A stretch of DNA of 64,000 nucleotides from Limnephilus marmoratus (Eukaryota > Arthropoda > Insecta > Trichoptera > Limnephilidae), in contig OU862927.1 of NCBI GenBank assembly GCA_917880885.1, positions 35,677,571 to 35,741,570 on the forward strand. Direction: 5' to 3'. A program made the translations under genes and the position numbers. Each line of letters starts with the position of its first letter. Within the stretch, counting starts at the first letter, position 1. The notes under the pieces were generated by a model that made no database searches, was not told where the DNA came from, and saw nothing but the letters and a program-made list of their open reading frames with translations. Shown piece after piece: positions 47,001 to 54,900 of this stretch.

Positions 47001-49559
47001 TTTTTTTACATGAGTTCCACACAGGAGACCGAGGAAAATAATTTCCTTCAGGGCCTACGTCATCTTTGGAGATGCTGTGTGGAGGGTTTTTTAAGGAAAC
47101 ATACCCCAATTGGGGATGCAAGTCTCACTGGCTCCAGGTGGTTGGGAGCATTTGGGATTCTTGTGCGATACTCACATAAAAAAATAACAAATAATAATAA
47201 TACTTGGATGTTTTATATAGCACCGTTTTTGGGTGAAATGCAGATCCTGCCAAAATCTGGAAATTTAATAGAAAGGCACTTTCTAGATGAGAAAAGTGTG
47301 GAGAAGTTGAATAAAAAAAAATTAAGGCGCGCTCGGCAAAATTGAGGGAGATACAGCCGTTCAAAGTATTGAGAAAATGTAACTATGACAGCCCGGCGGC
47401 CATTGCGTCACTGTTATGTTGTTGGTATCCCTGATATAAACAAGAGGTAGATACAAACCCTGCTTTGCCAAACAAACCATTCAAAACCTGGGATGTTTTT
47501 TAAAGTAAAGATAACATACACAATCCCGCTAGACAGACCCTGCTTTGCCAGACAAACCATTCAAAAACGTAGGCTGTTTTTTAAAGTAAAGATAACATAC
47601 ACAAGCCCGCTAGACAAACCCTGCTTTGCCAAACAAACCATTTAAAAATGTAGGCTGTTTTTTAAAGCAAAGATAATATACACAAGCCCGCTACACAAAC
47701 CCTGCTTTGCCAAACAAACCATTCTAAATATATACGAATAGAGGTTTGTTAACATTATAATCCTGTTTTTCATAATTACGCGCCTCATCATGTATCCACG
47801 AAGTCGGCTACAATCGTATCTAGCTCTTCTTTGTATCAGGGATACCAACATAACAGCGACGAAATGGCCGCCGGGCTGTCATAGTATCGGTTCGCGAAGT
47901 GAAATTTTATTTAACGCAATTGAAAATTAAAATTATTAAAAAAAAAATTCTATTGCTTTCCGCACTTTTTTTCACCTTCCAAATTAAAGTTCCCAACTTA
48001 AAACGCGGTGAAAATATGGTTTTTGGCAAAAAAAACAAATTTTGGCAGGATCTGCATTCCTCCCCCGTTTTTATGAAAAATCACCTCAAGGGCGCTGTAA
48101 CGATAACGTTGTAGTGTAACGTAACGATCTAAAAAAAAATTTCGGTCAACCATTCAACGAAATAAATAAATAAATTGCATGGCATTTGTCACCGCCAAGA
48201 AACTATGTGAGAATGACGTCAAATTGAATTTTTTCCATTGTCAATCCCAACCCTTTCGCTGCAAAATCCTTAACTAACTAACTAACTAACCATCACGCCG
48301 TTTCCCCGCAGGGGTAGGCAGAGAGGACGGACCGCCAAACAACTCGGTCTTGGCACACACTCTTTGCCTCACTCACATTCATACATCGTCTCATACATAC
48401 TCTTCTATTATTCTGACTTTTGACATGGCCCGTCTCAAGTATCTGATTCACTTGATCGTGCCATGTCTTCCTCGGGCGTCCCCGACTTCTTCTACCATTC
48501 ACATTTGCATCATATATTCTTTTTACACTACTTTCTTCGCTCATTCGCTCTACGTGCCCAAACCATCTGAGGGTCCCTTTCTTAATTTTGCTCATTATAT
48601 TTACATCAGCCTTACATTCTTTGCGGATATCCACATTTCTAACACGATCATACATGGTTTTACCACACGTCTCAGTGATCTCATTTCAACAGCATTCAGT
48701 TTACTTTCATCCTTCCTCTGCCAGTTCCATGCCTCACTGCCATACATCAGGGTAGGTACCAGGACTCCATTGTGGACTGCTAGCTTGGCTTTTTTTGACA
48801 GTTTTTTATTAGCGCCAACAGCATTCAGTCCTCCATTAATGCAAAATCCTTTCTTAAGCATTATGGTAAATTATAATTACAAAAACATAAATATTTACAC
48901 ACCTCCAGAACAAATTATAACTTAAGATATTTTGTGAGACAATAATGTGTCTACATGCTTGTAATGTTGTCATTGGCGACATCACGAAATATTCAAATAA
49001 TTCACCTTCTTCTATCAGTTGTCTATTATCCTGAAGCTTGATATCGGGGTTCTCAATTCCAAGGTCTCTTTGTTTCATTTCCTGCTGAATAATGTAAGAT
49101 CTGTGGGTGAAAGCCGTCCTCAATAGTTGTGGATCAAACTCCTCCTTTAGGCGCTTCCCAAATGCATATATTTCGGAATCGTAGTTCCACTCTAAATAAG
49201 TATTTCTGTGATTGGGCAATTTCGGAATTACGGCCTTGAAATCAGCCCTATCCTGGCGTTTTTTAAACTCCACCATTACTGGTCTTAAAGAACGTTTGAA
49301 CTGGCATTCTGAAAAGTAAAAGAGAGTAAATTTGACTAACATAAAACATAAATTTCCTATAAAAATTGACGATCGGAAAGCTCGTTGGAGGTTATGTTTT
49401 CTATATCGTGCTACAGTGGGCTGATTGGAATAATATGATTGTGGGATTCTGTTTAAAATAAAACCAAAGTTATAGGATTTGTATACCTTGAATTCGCAAG
49501 GGAAATCTGTATTTGGTGTTTAAATTTAATAATCGAAATACTTTCGTGGAAATTGACAT
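34938..49559 (-). CDS. MRPL44: Mitochondrial ribosomal protein L44, complete
   Basis: Large-subunit mitoribosome protein with an RNase III-like fold and a dsRNA-binding domain. Exons: 49559-49487, 49308-49006, 44804-44644, 42066-41763 and 35095-34938. All use GT-AG and join in phase to exactly 333 codons (332 aa), the family's usual length. Residues 1-25 are rich in Ser, Thr, Lys, Arg and Leu without acidic residues before Glu25, as expected of a mitochondrial targeting peptide. The RNase III-like signature L-L-R-T-A-F-T-H-R-S-Y lies at about 86-96. The dsRBD-like C-terminus includes I-A-K-E-M-A-A-R-E-G-L. Intron 4 (6.7 kb) holds a full Harbinger transposon. The first exon is divergent from ZSWIM7 across about 1.1 kb. 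Confidence 0.93.
35185..35455 (+). repeat. S1 SINE-like copy, 3' part diverged
   Basis: GGGGTGAGGTTTGTCCAGGT, the CTTGCACTGCAGTGGGAGGA block and CACTCCTGGATACACTGA, as at 2.0-2.2 kb, without the hairpin tail. Confidence 0.65.
35613..35768 (+). repeat. 78-bp tandem duplication
   Basis: Two nearly identical 78-bp units beginning TTAAGTTTTTTCCAACAAAA and containing AACACCGACACATTTTAATA. Confidence 0.85.
37213..37350 (+). repeat. 18-bp coding minisatellite
   Basis: Seven exact copies of CCGAGCGCACAGATCCCG and a diverged eighth. The length is a multiple of three. Exactness suggests very recent expansion. Confidence 0.9.
38061..38860. mobile_element. hAT MITE, TSD CCCTCAGG
   Basis: Exact 8-bp duplication CCCTCAGG at 38053-38060 and 38861-38868. 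Ends CAGGGCCGC and GCGGCCCTG. 800 bp, non-coding. Confidence 0.9.
38321..38479. mobile_element. Foldback MITE inside the hAT MITE, TSD TTA
   Basis: Arms of about 60 bases (GGTGGGTTTCTTCATTTACC onward) are near-perfect inverted copies; TTA flanks both sides (38318-38320, 38480-38482). Confidence 0.8.
39617..40799 (-). CDS. PIF/Harbinger DDE transposase, apparently intact
   Basis: Exons 40799-40603 and 40472-39617 join (AACAA|GTAAG, TTTCAG|AAATTATG) to 350 aa, the usual length of HARBI1-like transposases. It starts at the in-frame ATG (M-S-D-H-P-G-F). Catalytic pattern: D152 in G-A-I-D-C-T-H, D193 in W-P-G-S-T-H-D-S, E255 in N-V-V-E-R-T-F-G. Also G-D-R-G-Y at about 228-232 and a helix-turn-helix-like S-G-V-H-K-S-T-V-S-R-I-V. 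Such proteins need the Myb-like partner to enter the nucleus and bind ends. Confidence 0.9.
41044..41762. other. MRPL44 intron DNA
   Basis: AT-rich, with a less AT-rich stretch at 41435-41520. No exon or border repeats recognised. Confidence 0.35.
41763..42066 (-). CDS. MRPL44: MRPL44 exon 4
   Basis: 304 bp. It encodes E-E-I-L-S-x-T-F-K-A-I-V-S-A-L, then F-V-R-D-F-V-I-T, then M-E-L-L-Q-E-L and the beginning of the dsRBD (Y-R-V-G-I-Y-V-D-K). It is GC-rich relative to its surroundings. Confidence 0.92.
42197..43066. mobile_element. MITE with CCGCTC/GAGCGG subterminal repeats
   Basis: GGCGCCTTCCATTGCGAGCG at the left mirrors CGCTCGCAGTGGAAGGCGCG at the right. The interior has many GAGCGGAGCGGA and TCCGCTCCGCTC motifs and repeated CTTCCAT/ATGGAAG blocks. 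No coding. Target duplication unclear. Confidence 0.75.
43070..43445 (+). mobile_element. LINE family A fragment
   Basis: An open plus-strand frame reads Q-L-L-T-L-N-K-S-Q-V ... W-S-G-A-P-K-H-L-K ... [12 protein letters not shown]. Truncated at both ends; begins at the MITE border. Confidence 0.8.
43820..44170 (-). mobile_element. LINE fragment (R1/I-like RT C-terminal region)
   Basis: A minus-strand frame reads Y-N-L-S-A-M-G-S-R ... L-E-K-L-Q-T-F-Q-H-E-A-I-R-I-A-L-G-A-P-K-W and S-E-I-P-L-L-K-K, the typical post-RT helices. Confidence 0.75.
44190..44345 (-). mobile_element. Penelope-like element end with hammerhead-like core
   Basis: Minus strand: CTGAATAA, stem GTGAGC-GTT-GCTCAC, GAAAC, then ATGTTGGTTTTGTAAACAAT and an A-rich continuation. 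This follows the terminal organisation of Penelope-like elements. The core differs from CUGANGA at one conserved base (G8 is U). Confidence 0.5.
44644..44804 (-). CDS. MRPL44: MRPL44 exon 3
   Basis: 161 bp, phase 1 in and phase 0 out. It encodes the helical F-L-E-x-x-x-P-x-x-P-x-E-G-I ... E-V-L-A-D-V-A-x-x-L-G portion of the RNase III-like fold. Confidence 0.9.
45005..46351. mobile_element. hAT-like TTTCGG element, TSD ATAATAAT
   Basis: Exact duplication ATAATAAT at 44997-45004 and 46352-46359. Ends TCGTGACCGACTGAA and TTTCGGTCGGACACTA with TTTCGG arrays. The interior matches 32076-32150 (ATGTTGTGATTGTAAACGC). Interrupted by the foldback element 45480-46090. Confidence 0.88.
45480..46090. 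mobile_element. Foldback element F1 with one 110-bp minisatellite unit
   Basis: Arms of about 190 bases: ATGCAGATCCGGGCACCGTC, AAGGCACTTTCTAGATGAG and GGCGCGCTCGGCAAAATT on the left, mirrored on the right. The centre (about 45755-45865) is a reverse copy of the unit amplified at 52582-53035. Confidence 0.85.
46484..46960 (+). repeat. 72-bp satellite of two 36-bp halves
   Basis: About six and a half units alternate AAACGCTGCCTGGTCCTATA and AAACATTGCCTGGTCCTATA blocks with ATCTATTATGTAAAT / GGTATCTTTTATATAAG spacers. In MRPL44 intron 2. Confidence 0.9.
47006..47095 (-). repeat. Double-hairpin LINE/SINE tail (reverse)
   Basis: A T-run then TCCACACAGGAG ... CTGTGTGGAGGG, the shared tail in reverse, followed by a partial S2 end (47097-47189). 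Confidence 0.7.
47205..48075. mobile_element. Foldback element F1-type with 81-bp minisatellite centre
   Basis: Left arm ATGCAGATCCTGCC ... GCACTTTCTAGATGAG ... GACAGCCCGGCGGCCATT ... GTTGGTATCCCTGATA; the right arm mirrors its inner part and outer end (GGCAGGATCTGCAT). The centre 47455-47735 has about three and a half 81-bp units containing CCCTGCTTTGCCAAACAAAC. Confidence 0.8.
47455..47735 (+). repeat. 81-bp minisatellite
   Basis: Spacing of TGCTTTGCCA is 80, 81 and 81 bases. Units include TTTTTTAAAGTAAAGATAAC and ACACAAGCCCGCTA. Confidence 0.85.
48290..48866 (-). mobile_element. RTE-like LINE 3' fragment
   Basis: Minus-strand frames: L-V-P-T-L-M-Y-G-S-E-A-W ... R-S-L-R-R, then V-R-N-V-D-I-R-K-E ... 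L-R-W-F-G-H-V-E-R-M ... G-R-R-S-R-G-R-P-R-K-T-W. One frame break. Same family as 37840-39090. Confidence 0.85.
49006..49308 (-). CDS. MRPL44: MRPL44 exon 2 (RNase III-like domain start)
   Basis: 303 bp. It carries W-N-Y-D-S-E-I-Y-A-F-G-x-R-L and the RNase III-like L-L-R-T-A-F-T-H-R-S-Y block, then L-G-I-E-N. Confidence 0.92.
49487..49559 (-). CDS. MRPL44: MRPL44 exon 1 (mitochondrial targeting peptide)
   Basis: 73 bp, ATG to CAA|G before GTATAC. It leaves one base that completes a Glu codon with the next exon. The peptide MSISTKVFRLLNLNTKYRF is amphipathic and basic. Total length and phase agree with the family. Confidence 0.8.
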
Positions 49560-49714
49560 TTTGAAAAACAACCCGATTTTTCTGGTATCTATGGAATTAT
49601 TTAAATGGTTATATGTCTATGGTGTAAAATAGTGATGGAATGATAACATGAAGAAAATCGAGAACTTTGAATGATGTTTGAATCATTGAATGGTTAATCA
49701 CAAAGAAAAAAAAT

Positions 49715-50283
49715 CAGAGTCTGCAATTTACACGCGGTAGAAGTGAAACCTTTAGAAAACTAATGTAGGCAAGATTGGGTAGACTACGAAGCATTTTTTA
49801 TTAATTTGAAGGATGATTTTTTTACACATTTTTGTCGTCGTTTTCCACTGCACTTTTTCCTATACATTAAATTTAATAGTAATAATAATTGTTGGATGAT
49901 TTTTATAGCGCCATTTTCGTGAGAAAATCACCTCAAGGGCGCTTTACAATTCATTTACACATTTAATCTATGTATACGTGTGATGTATATTACAAGTGGC
50001 TTATTACTAAGATTGGTAACTAATGACTTACAACTAAGACCTATATGACTAGTGACTTAAAACTATACTAATTTTTATAATCGAGTACAAAACTGCTCTA
50101 ATCGTATTAAATTTTACTCACCGAGTACCCGTGAATAAAATAAATCTTTTTTTGCTATCTCATTCTTTCGCAGGCTAAATAGGCTTATAGATGAAAGTGT
50201 TTGTCTCTTTTTATTATCGCTCTCTTCCGTTTCATAGAGTTTCAAATCACAACGGTGCTAAAGTAGTTTTCACTTCAAAATTT
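49715..50283. repeat. Dispersed repeat R3, interrupted, between MRPL44 and ZSWIM7
   Basis: The left end ACACGCGGTAGAAGTGAAAC and right end GTGCTAAAGTAGTTTTCACTTC match the two sides of 27948-28175 reversed. The middle holds an unrelated ATAGCGCCATTTTCGTGAG block, also seen near 47215 and 48066. Confidence 0.6.
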
Positions 50284-50667
50284 TAAAATCACTCGGCATC
50301 ATTATCATTATGAAAATAACTATCTTTTTAGGATATAAAAAAAAATATTGCGGTAATAAAGATGATTATTTTCATTTAAAAAAAAGTTTCATGTTTCTAT
50401 AACGCACTCATCGGTATTTTATGTTTTGTCATCTGTATCTGAAACCATTTTTTGTTAGAGTTTTCGATTTTTAAAATATTTTCGATTTTGCCCATCGCCG
50501 AATAAGAAACATTCTTATTTATTGTCTATGATGATTCTGGCGCTATATTTTGACTTTTATGTCAAGTTGACAGTGCGTAAAAATATACATGTTTCACGTT
50601 TCGTTAGTTTTTAATCGTGCTTAATAAATATTGCTGAATTTCATGGAAATTCATTATTCCGAGTGTT

Positions 50668-50761
50668 ATGAACTCAAAGTTTCGTCTAAAATTAAATGAC
50701 GCTGCTTTTGATATATTAAGACAAATTGAACTGAAATGTCAAGAAAACAATAATATCACAG
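50668..50761 (+). CDS. ZSWIM7: ZSWIM7 exon 1
   Basis: 94 bp from ATG to ACA|G, followed by GTAAG. It encodes a helical, Leu-rich N-terminus (M-N-S-K-F-R-L-K-L). The split Asp codon fits the second exon. Confidence 0.85.
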
Positions 50762-51633
50762 GTAAGAAAATTAAACCACCAAAAATTTAATTGTTTTAAT
50801 ACCTGTAGCACTAACCTATCTGAAGTAAAAATTAAAATCTTAGCCTATTAAAAGTGCGGAGACTTCTGGAATATTTGCTTGAAAATATGCTTAATAAGGG
50901 CCTACTTCATCTTTGTGGGGATGCTGTGTGGAGGGTCTTTTTAGGGAGAGGAAGGAAAAAGGTATGAGAGGTGGGTAGGAATCTGGTGTTCAATGTGTCC
51001 AGGAGTGACGGATGTATGAATCCATCCTTCCCGCTGCTGTGCAAGACTATGGGTCGAGAGTCTGGCTGGAAAGGTCTCCCTCAACCGGTCTCCCCCAATC
51101 AGTACTTCCCAACCTTCCTCTGTCCCATTTCCTTCCCCTCCCACTCCCTTAAGTAAGTTACTATCACACCACTTCACCACAGGACTAACGGTATTTATAT
51201 TTAAAAAAAACTCCTATTGGAATTTATTTGCTAATTTATTATTTCTTCATTTACAGATGAAGACATTTTGACCGTCCATTCAATATTCGGAAGCGTTTTT
51301 GAACGCTGTACAGAAATTTTGGAAAAACCAAACGCGGTTACATTCTACATTTTGGACGAAGGCGTCAGAACCATAGCTGAAGTGAAAGGCAACGCTGGCA
51401 ACACTTACAAACTGCTTCCAGAGATAAATTTCTGCCCGTGTCCCGCATTTCAAATGCAAGTTCTGAAGTTCAAATCGGAACTGACTTGTAAACACATACT
51501 TTCCGCATGGCTTGCTAAAGTTATGAACAATTTCATAGAGCAGAAAATATCACACAAGCAGTATCTATCGCTCGTCTCTTCAATTTATTTGCTAGACGTT
51601 GATATTAACGAAGAATCTCAATTATTACAATAA
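50668..51633 (+). CDS. ZSWIM7: ZSWIM7 (SWS1), SWIM-domain recombination factor, complete
   Basis: SWS1/ZSWIM7 partners with Rad51 paralogues to promote Rad51 loading in homologous recombination. Exons 50668-50761 and 51257-51633 join at ACA|G to give 156 aa. The SWIM zinc motif is complete: C91-x-C93, 15 residues, C109-x-H111. The size fits the family (about 140 aa). The gene diverges from MRPL44. Its 495-bp intron carries a SINE-like repeat fragment at 50.9-51.16 kb. A partly duplicated copy of its own last-exon sequence follows the stop. Confidence 0.9.
50893..51170 (-). mobile_element. S1 SINE-like copy in the ZSWIM7 intron
   Basis: Reverse tail GATGCTGTGTGGAGGGTC, then CCAGGAGTGACGGATGTATG and a pyrimidine-rich end. 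Lacks the 5' S1 block. Confidence 0.65.
51257..51633 (+). CDS. ZSWIM7: ZSWIM7 exon 2 (SWIM domain)
   Basis: 377 bp after TTTACAG, ending TAA. It contains F-C-P-C-P-A-F and L-T-C-K-H-I-L-S-A-W-L-A, the zinc-binding SWIM signature. Confidence 0.93.
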
Positions 51634-51636
51634 ATT

Positions 51637-51760
51637 CCAGATGCAAGCAATCCAAACTAAACTGTAAACAAGTATTGCCTCATCGTTTGCTAAAATTGTG
51701 AATATCTTCATAGAGCGAAAAATATTTATTTGTCGGGCATTGATATTAGTGAAGAAGTAC
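51637..51760 (+). pseudogene. Decayed tandem copy of the ZSWIM7 last-exon tail
   Basis: Just after the ZSWIM7 stop the sequence resembles 51450-51615 again. It keeps a TGTAAACA block, then GTTTGCTAAAATTGTGAA, then TTCATAGAGC, then TTGATATTAGTGAAGAA. The resemblance begins near a CAGATGCAAG block. It has an internal deletion of about 35 bases and no reading frame of interest. It fills most of the gap to RAD1 and may serve as ZSWIM7 3' UTR and RAD1 promoter. Confidence 0.7.
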
Positions 51761-51819
51761 CGTTAAGTTGTTAAAATTATTGTTTTATAATAATAATAAG
51801 TTCCTAGACAGCTATCAAA

Positions 51820-51930
51820 ATGGTTTTCAGTCAAACTGAAGAAATCAGAGGCACTCAATATTGCTTTACCGCGTTTTTGGATAATGTCAAGACACTACAT
51901 TCTGTTTTGAAGGCAATCAATTTTCAAGAG
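51820..51930 (+). CDS. RAD1: RAD1 exon 1
   Basis: 111 bp, phase 0 out (CAAGAG|GTGAGT). It encodes residues 1-37, including C-F-T-A-x-L-D-N-V-K, the usual first strand and helix of RAD1. The start is 186 bp after the ZSWIM7 stop. Confidence 0.88.
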
Positions 51931-54900
51931 GTGAGTTAATTTTGCTTATTAAATAATTTTTTATTTAAGTTCATAGACTTGAATGATTTCAATATTTGAT
52001 TTGTCCTATTCTCTTATAGATTATCCTCAAAATTATAACTAGAGTCTGTCAAATAAGAGTAGAAAATATAAAAAATTGAACTACAAAATTTGTAGGCTGG
52101 CAACACTAATTTACCTATGAAATATTATTTTGGAAAAAATTTGGTTTAAGGGCGAAATTCCTAAAAAATAAAACTAGTTATTTTTATACTAATTTTGGGT
52201 CGGGGAATCCGAATCTGAAAGAATTAGGTGGGGGCAAGCAATATTAACTGAATTACACGACTTTAAAATTTTCAATTCATACCCAGTTCACAGGCCATTT
52301 TGACGTTTTTGAATGTCATAGAAAAAACCAAAAATATTTTATGTTCAACCACACAAAATTAAGTGTTGCCATAAGCAATAATATCCACAACGTAAAACTT
52401 TCAGACACGATACTTCCATATGAATCAATGTGAATAGATAACAGCAGAAAAACATACCTTATAAATCGACCATGTCTTCTTCATCCGTTGAATCCTTGTC
52501 AAACTCGCTTGTTTCGAAGGGTTCCTGTCGGATACGCGGATCATATAAGAGCCCAGCTAAGCGGTAAAACTCCAGAGTAGGACATGGTTTGTGATAGAAA
52601 AGAAGTGCCCCCTTCGTAGCGCCTACTCGCGTCACGGCAAAAAAACATCCCAGTTTTCAAGTAGTTTAGCGGCTACGCTAGGTTTGTGTAACATGGTTTG
52701 TGATAGAAAAGAAAGTGCCCCCTTCGTAGCGCCTACTCGCGTCACGGCAAAAAAACATCCCAGTTTTCAAGTAGTTTAGCGGCTACGCTAGGTTTGTGTA
52801 ACATGGTTTGTGATAGAAAAGAAAGTGCCCCCTTCGTAGCGCCTACTCGCGTCGCGGCAAAAAAGCATCCCAGTTTTCAAGTAGTTTAGCGGCTACGCTA
52901 GGTTTGTGTAACATGGTTTGTGATAGAAAAGAAAGTGCCCCCTTCGTAGCGCCTACTCGCGTCGCGGCAAAAAAGCATCCCAGTTTTCAAGTAGTTTAGC
53001 GGCTACGCTAGGTTTGTGTAACATGGTTTGTGATACAAAAGTGAATAAAATTTATAAAAAATAATTACTGAAATTATAAACATGTTTTTTTACATTATTG
53101 ATATTATTGCTTAATGGCAACACTTAATTTTGTGTGGTTGAACATAAAATATCTTTGGTTTTTTCTATGACATTCAAAAACGTCAAAATGGCCTGTGAAC
53201 TGGGTATGAATTGAAAATTTTAAAGTCGTGTAATTCAGTTAATATTGCTTGCCCCCACCTAATTCTTTCAGATTCGGATTCCCCGACCCAAAATTAGTAT
53301 AAAAATAACTAGTTTTATTTTTTAGGAATTTCGCCCATAAACCGAACTTTAGCCCATTTATTTATTTGAAACGTACAATTAGAGTTATCATAACCAATAA
53401 TAAACATACATTATGCATATTTACATACTTACAACATTGTGGTAAATAAAAAGGATATGAAAAAAGTCTACTGTGCGTTACGTCATTCTCGAATTGAATA
53501 TGGAATCATGGAATAGGATGGGGATCTGCTTTACATAAATACATACACAACCTGAATACAATTCAAAAACACCATACTGAAAGTACCCATTAGAATGCCT
53601 TCCGTTAAAATTTTTAATAACTTTGACATACCAAATGTACAATGAGTAGGTATATGCCAAAAATATATTATTGAAACTATTCAGAAATACTAAATCCTCT
53701 ACTAGACCGTGCATCCATCATACTAGATTGAATAAAAATGACAAAAAACATTTTGAGTTATAAAATCGCATTTGGACAAAGAAACAACACTTACTTTGCA
53801 ACAAAACTCCAAAATATCTTTCCCCCAAGACATAAAACTAATAAAAAAAAAATAATGAGTACAATGAATGAAAATGAAAATCTGGCTGAAAGAGGTCTAT
53901 GAAAAATCTCTCGAAAAACACTGATAATGTTTTACATAGAAGACAAATAACTCTGATTAAATAACTAGTCCGCCTCAGCACATGATCATGATGTGTATAC
54001 GGTGTTCTGCATTTTTAGTGCAATCACACTAAAAATGCAGAACACCGTATACACATTTAAAAATATATTTTTTGTTCCTAAAAAAAAAAATTCGAGGAAG
54101 CACTGTTGTTAAGGTACCTACTTAATGACATAATTTGATTAAATTATGCTCTACAAAGTGATTGGCTTTCATTTAATTTAACATAAATTTGAATTTAAAA
54201 GTAGGTAGAAAGGAAGAATCATTAATGGTGAGTTTAGTTACACTACTTTTAGATCTGAATGAGTTAAATATATTCAGATCTAAAATTAGAGACATGATCT
54301 AAAGCCTGGACAACGCTAGTAGTGTGCTTTATATTTTGTTACAATATTGTTATTCTTCATTATGTTAACATAAAATTGTAAAGATATAATAATGATATAC
54401 GTATATACAATTCTAATTTGAGATGAGTGGAATGAAAAAATATTTTTTTCACTTTTATGCCTTTTTAATTTTTAATTAAAATGTAGGTTACACAGCTTTA
54501 GATTAACACCATGATTATATTTTTAGTATTGCCATTTGAACCACAGTGGTGCCCTCCTATGTTTTCTACTCTTATTTGACAGACTTTTTCGGCACAAAGC
54601 ACTCTTTTTAGGGTGAATTGCCTTAATCAAAAAAAAAAAAAAGTTTTTTTTCTCTAATTCCTGACAATCTTCATGGGTGTTACAACCCTTGGAGAGTTCC
54701 ACTCCTGCTGATTTCTTGCCGTCTTCCTCCAGTTCCTCGTGCTCAAGGTTGCGGTGTTTATTTTTGAGCCAACTAAGTTCGTTGATAATTATTATTATAA
54801 TTAGATTTTATCTGAACTGCGTGTAGATTTATTTTGTACATTAATTCCACACAGGTGGCTCTGAGGAAAATAATTTCCCTAATGGGCCTATGTCATCTTA

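Larger units (their letters stand above)
52043..54585. mobile_element. Outer MITE (GTCTGTCAAA ends), multiply interrupted, RAD1 intron 1
   Basis: Left end AGTCTGTCAAATAAGAGTAG; right end mirrored (CTCTTATTTGACAGACT). 54060-54585 matches 11275-13300 in reverse. Interrupted by the foldback element with the minisatellite and a LINE arm. Confidence 0.65.

Noticed and set aside
48273..48291. Telomere-like TAACTAACTAAC run
   Set aside because: Unit is TAAC, not the insect TTAGG/CCTAA, and only about four units long.
50480..50530. Alternative MRPL44 start (minus-strand M-F-L-I-R-R-W-A-K-S-K)
   Set aside because: Runs into a stop without a donor, whereas the 49559 exon joins in phase and gives the family length.
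52582..53035. CRISPR-like array
   Set aside because: Repeats and 'spacers' are the same in every unit, the unit is 110 bp, and the host is eukaryotic. It is a minisatellite.
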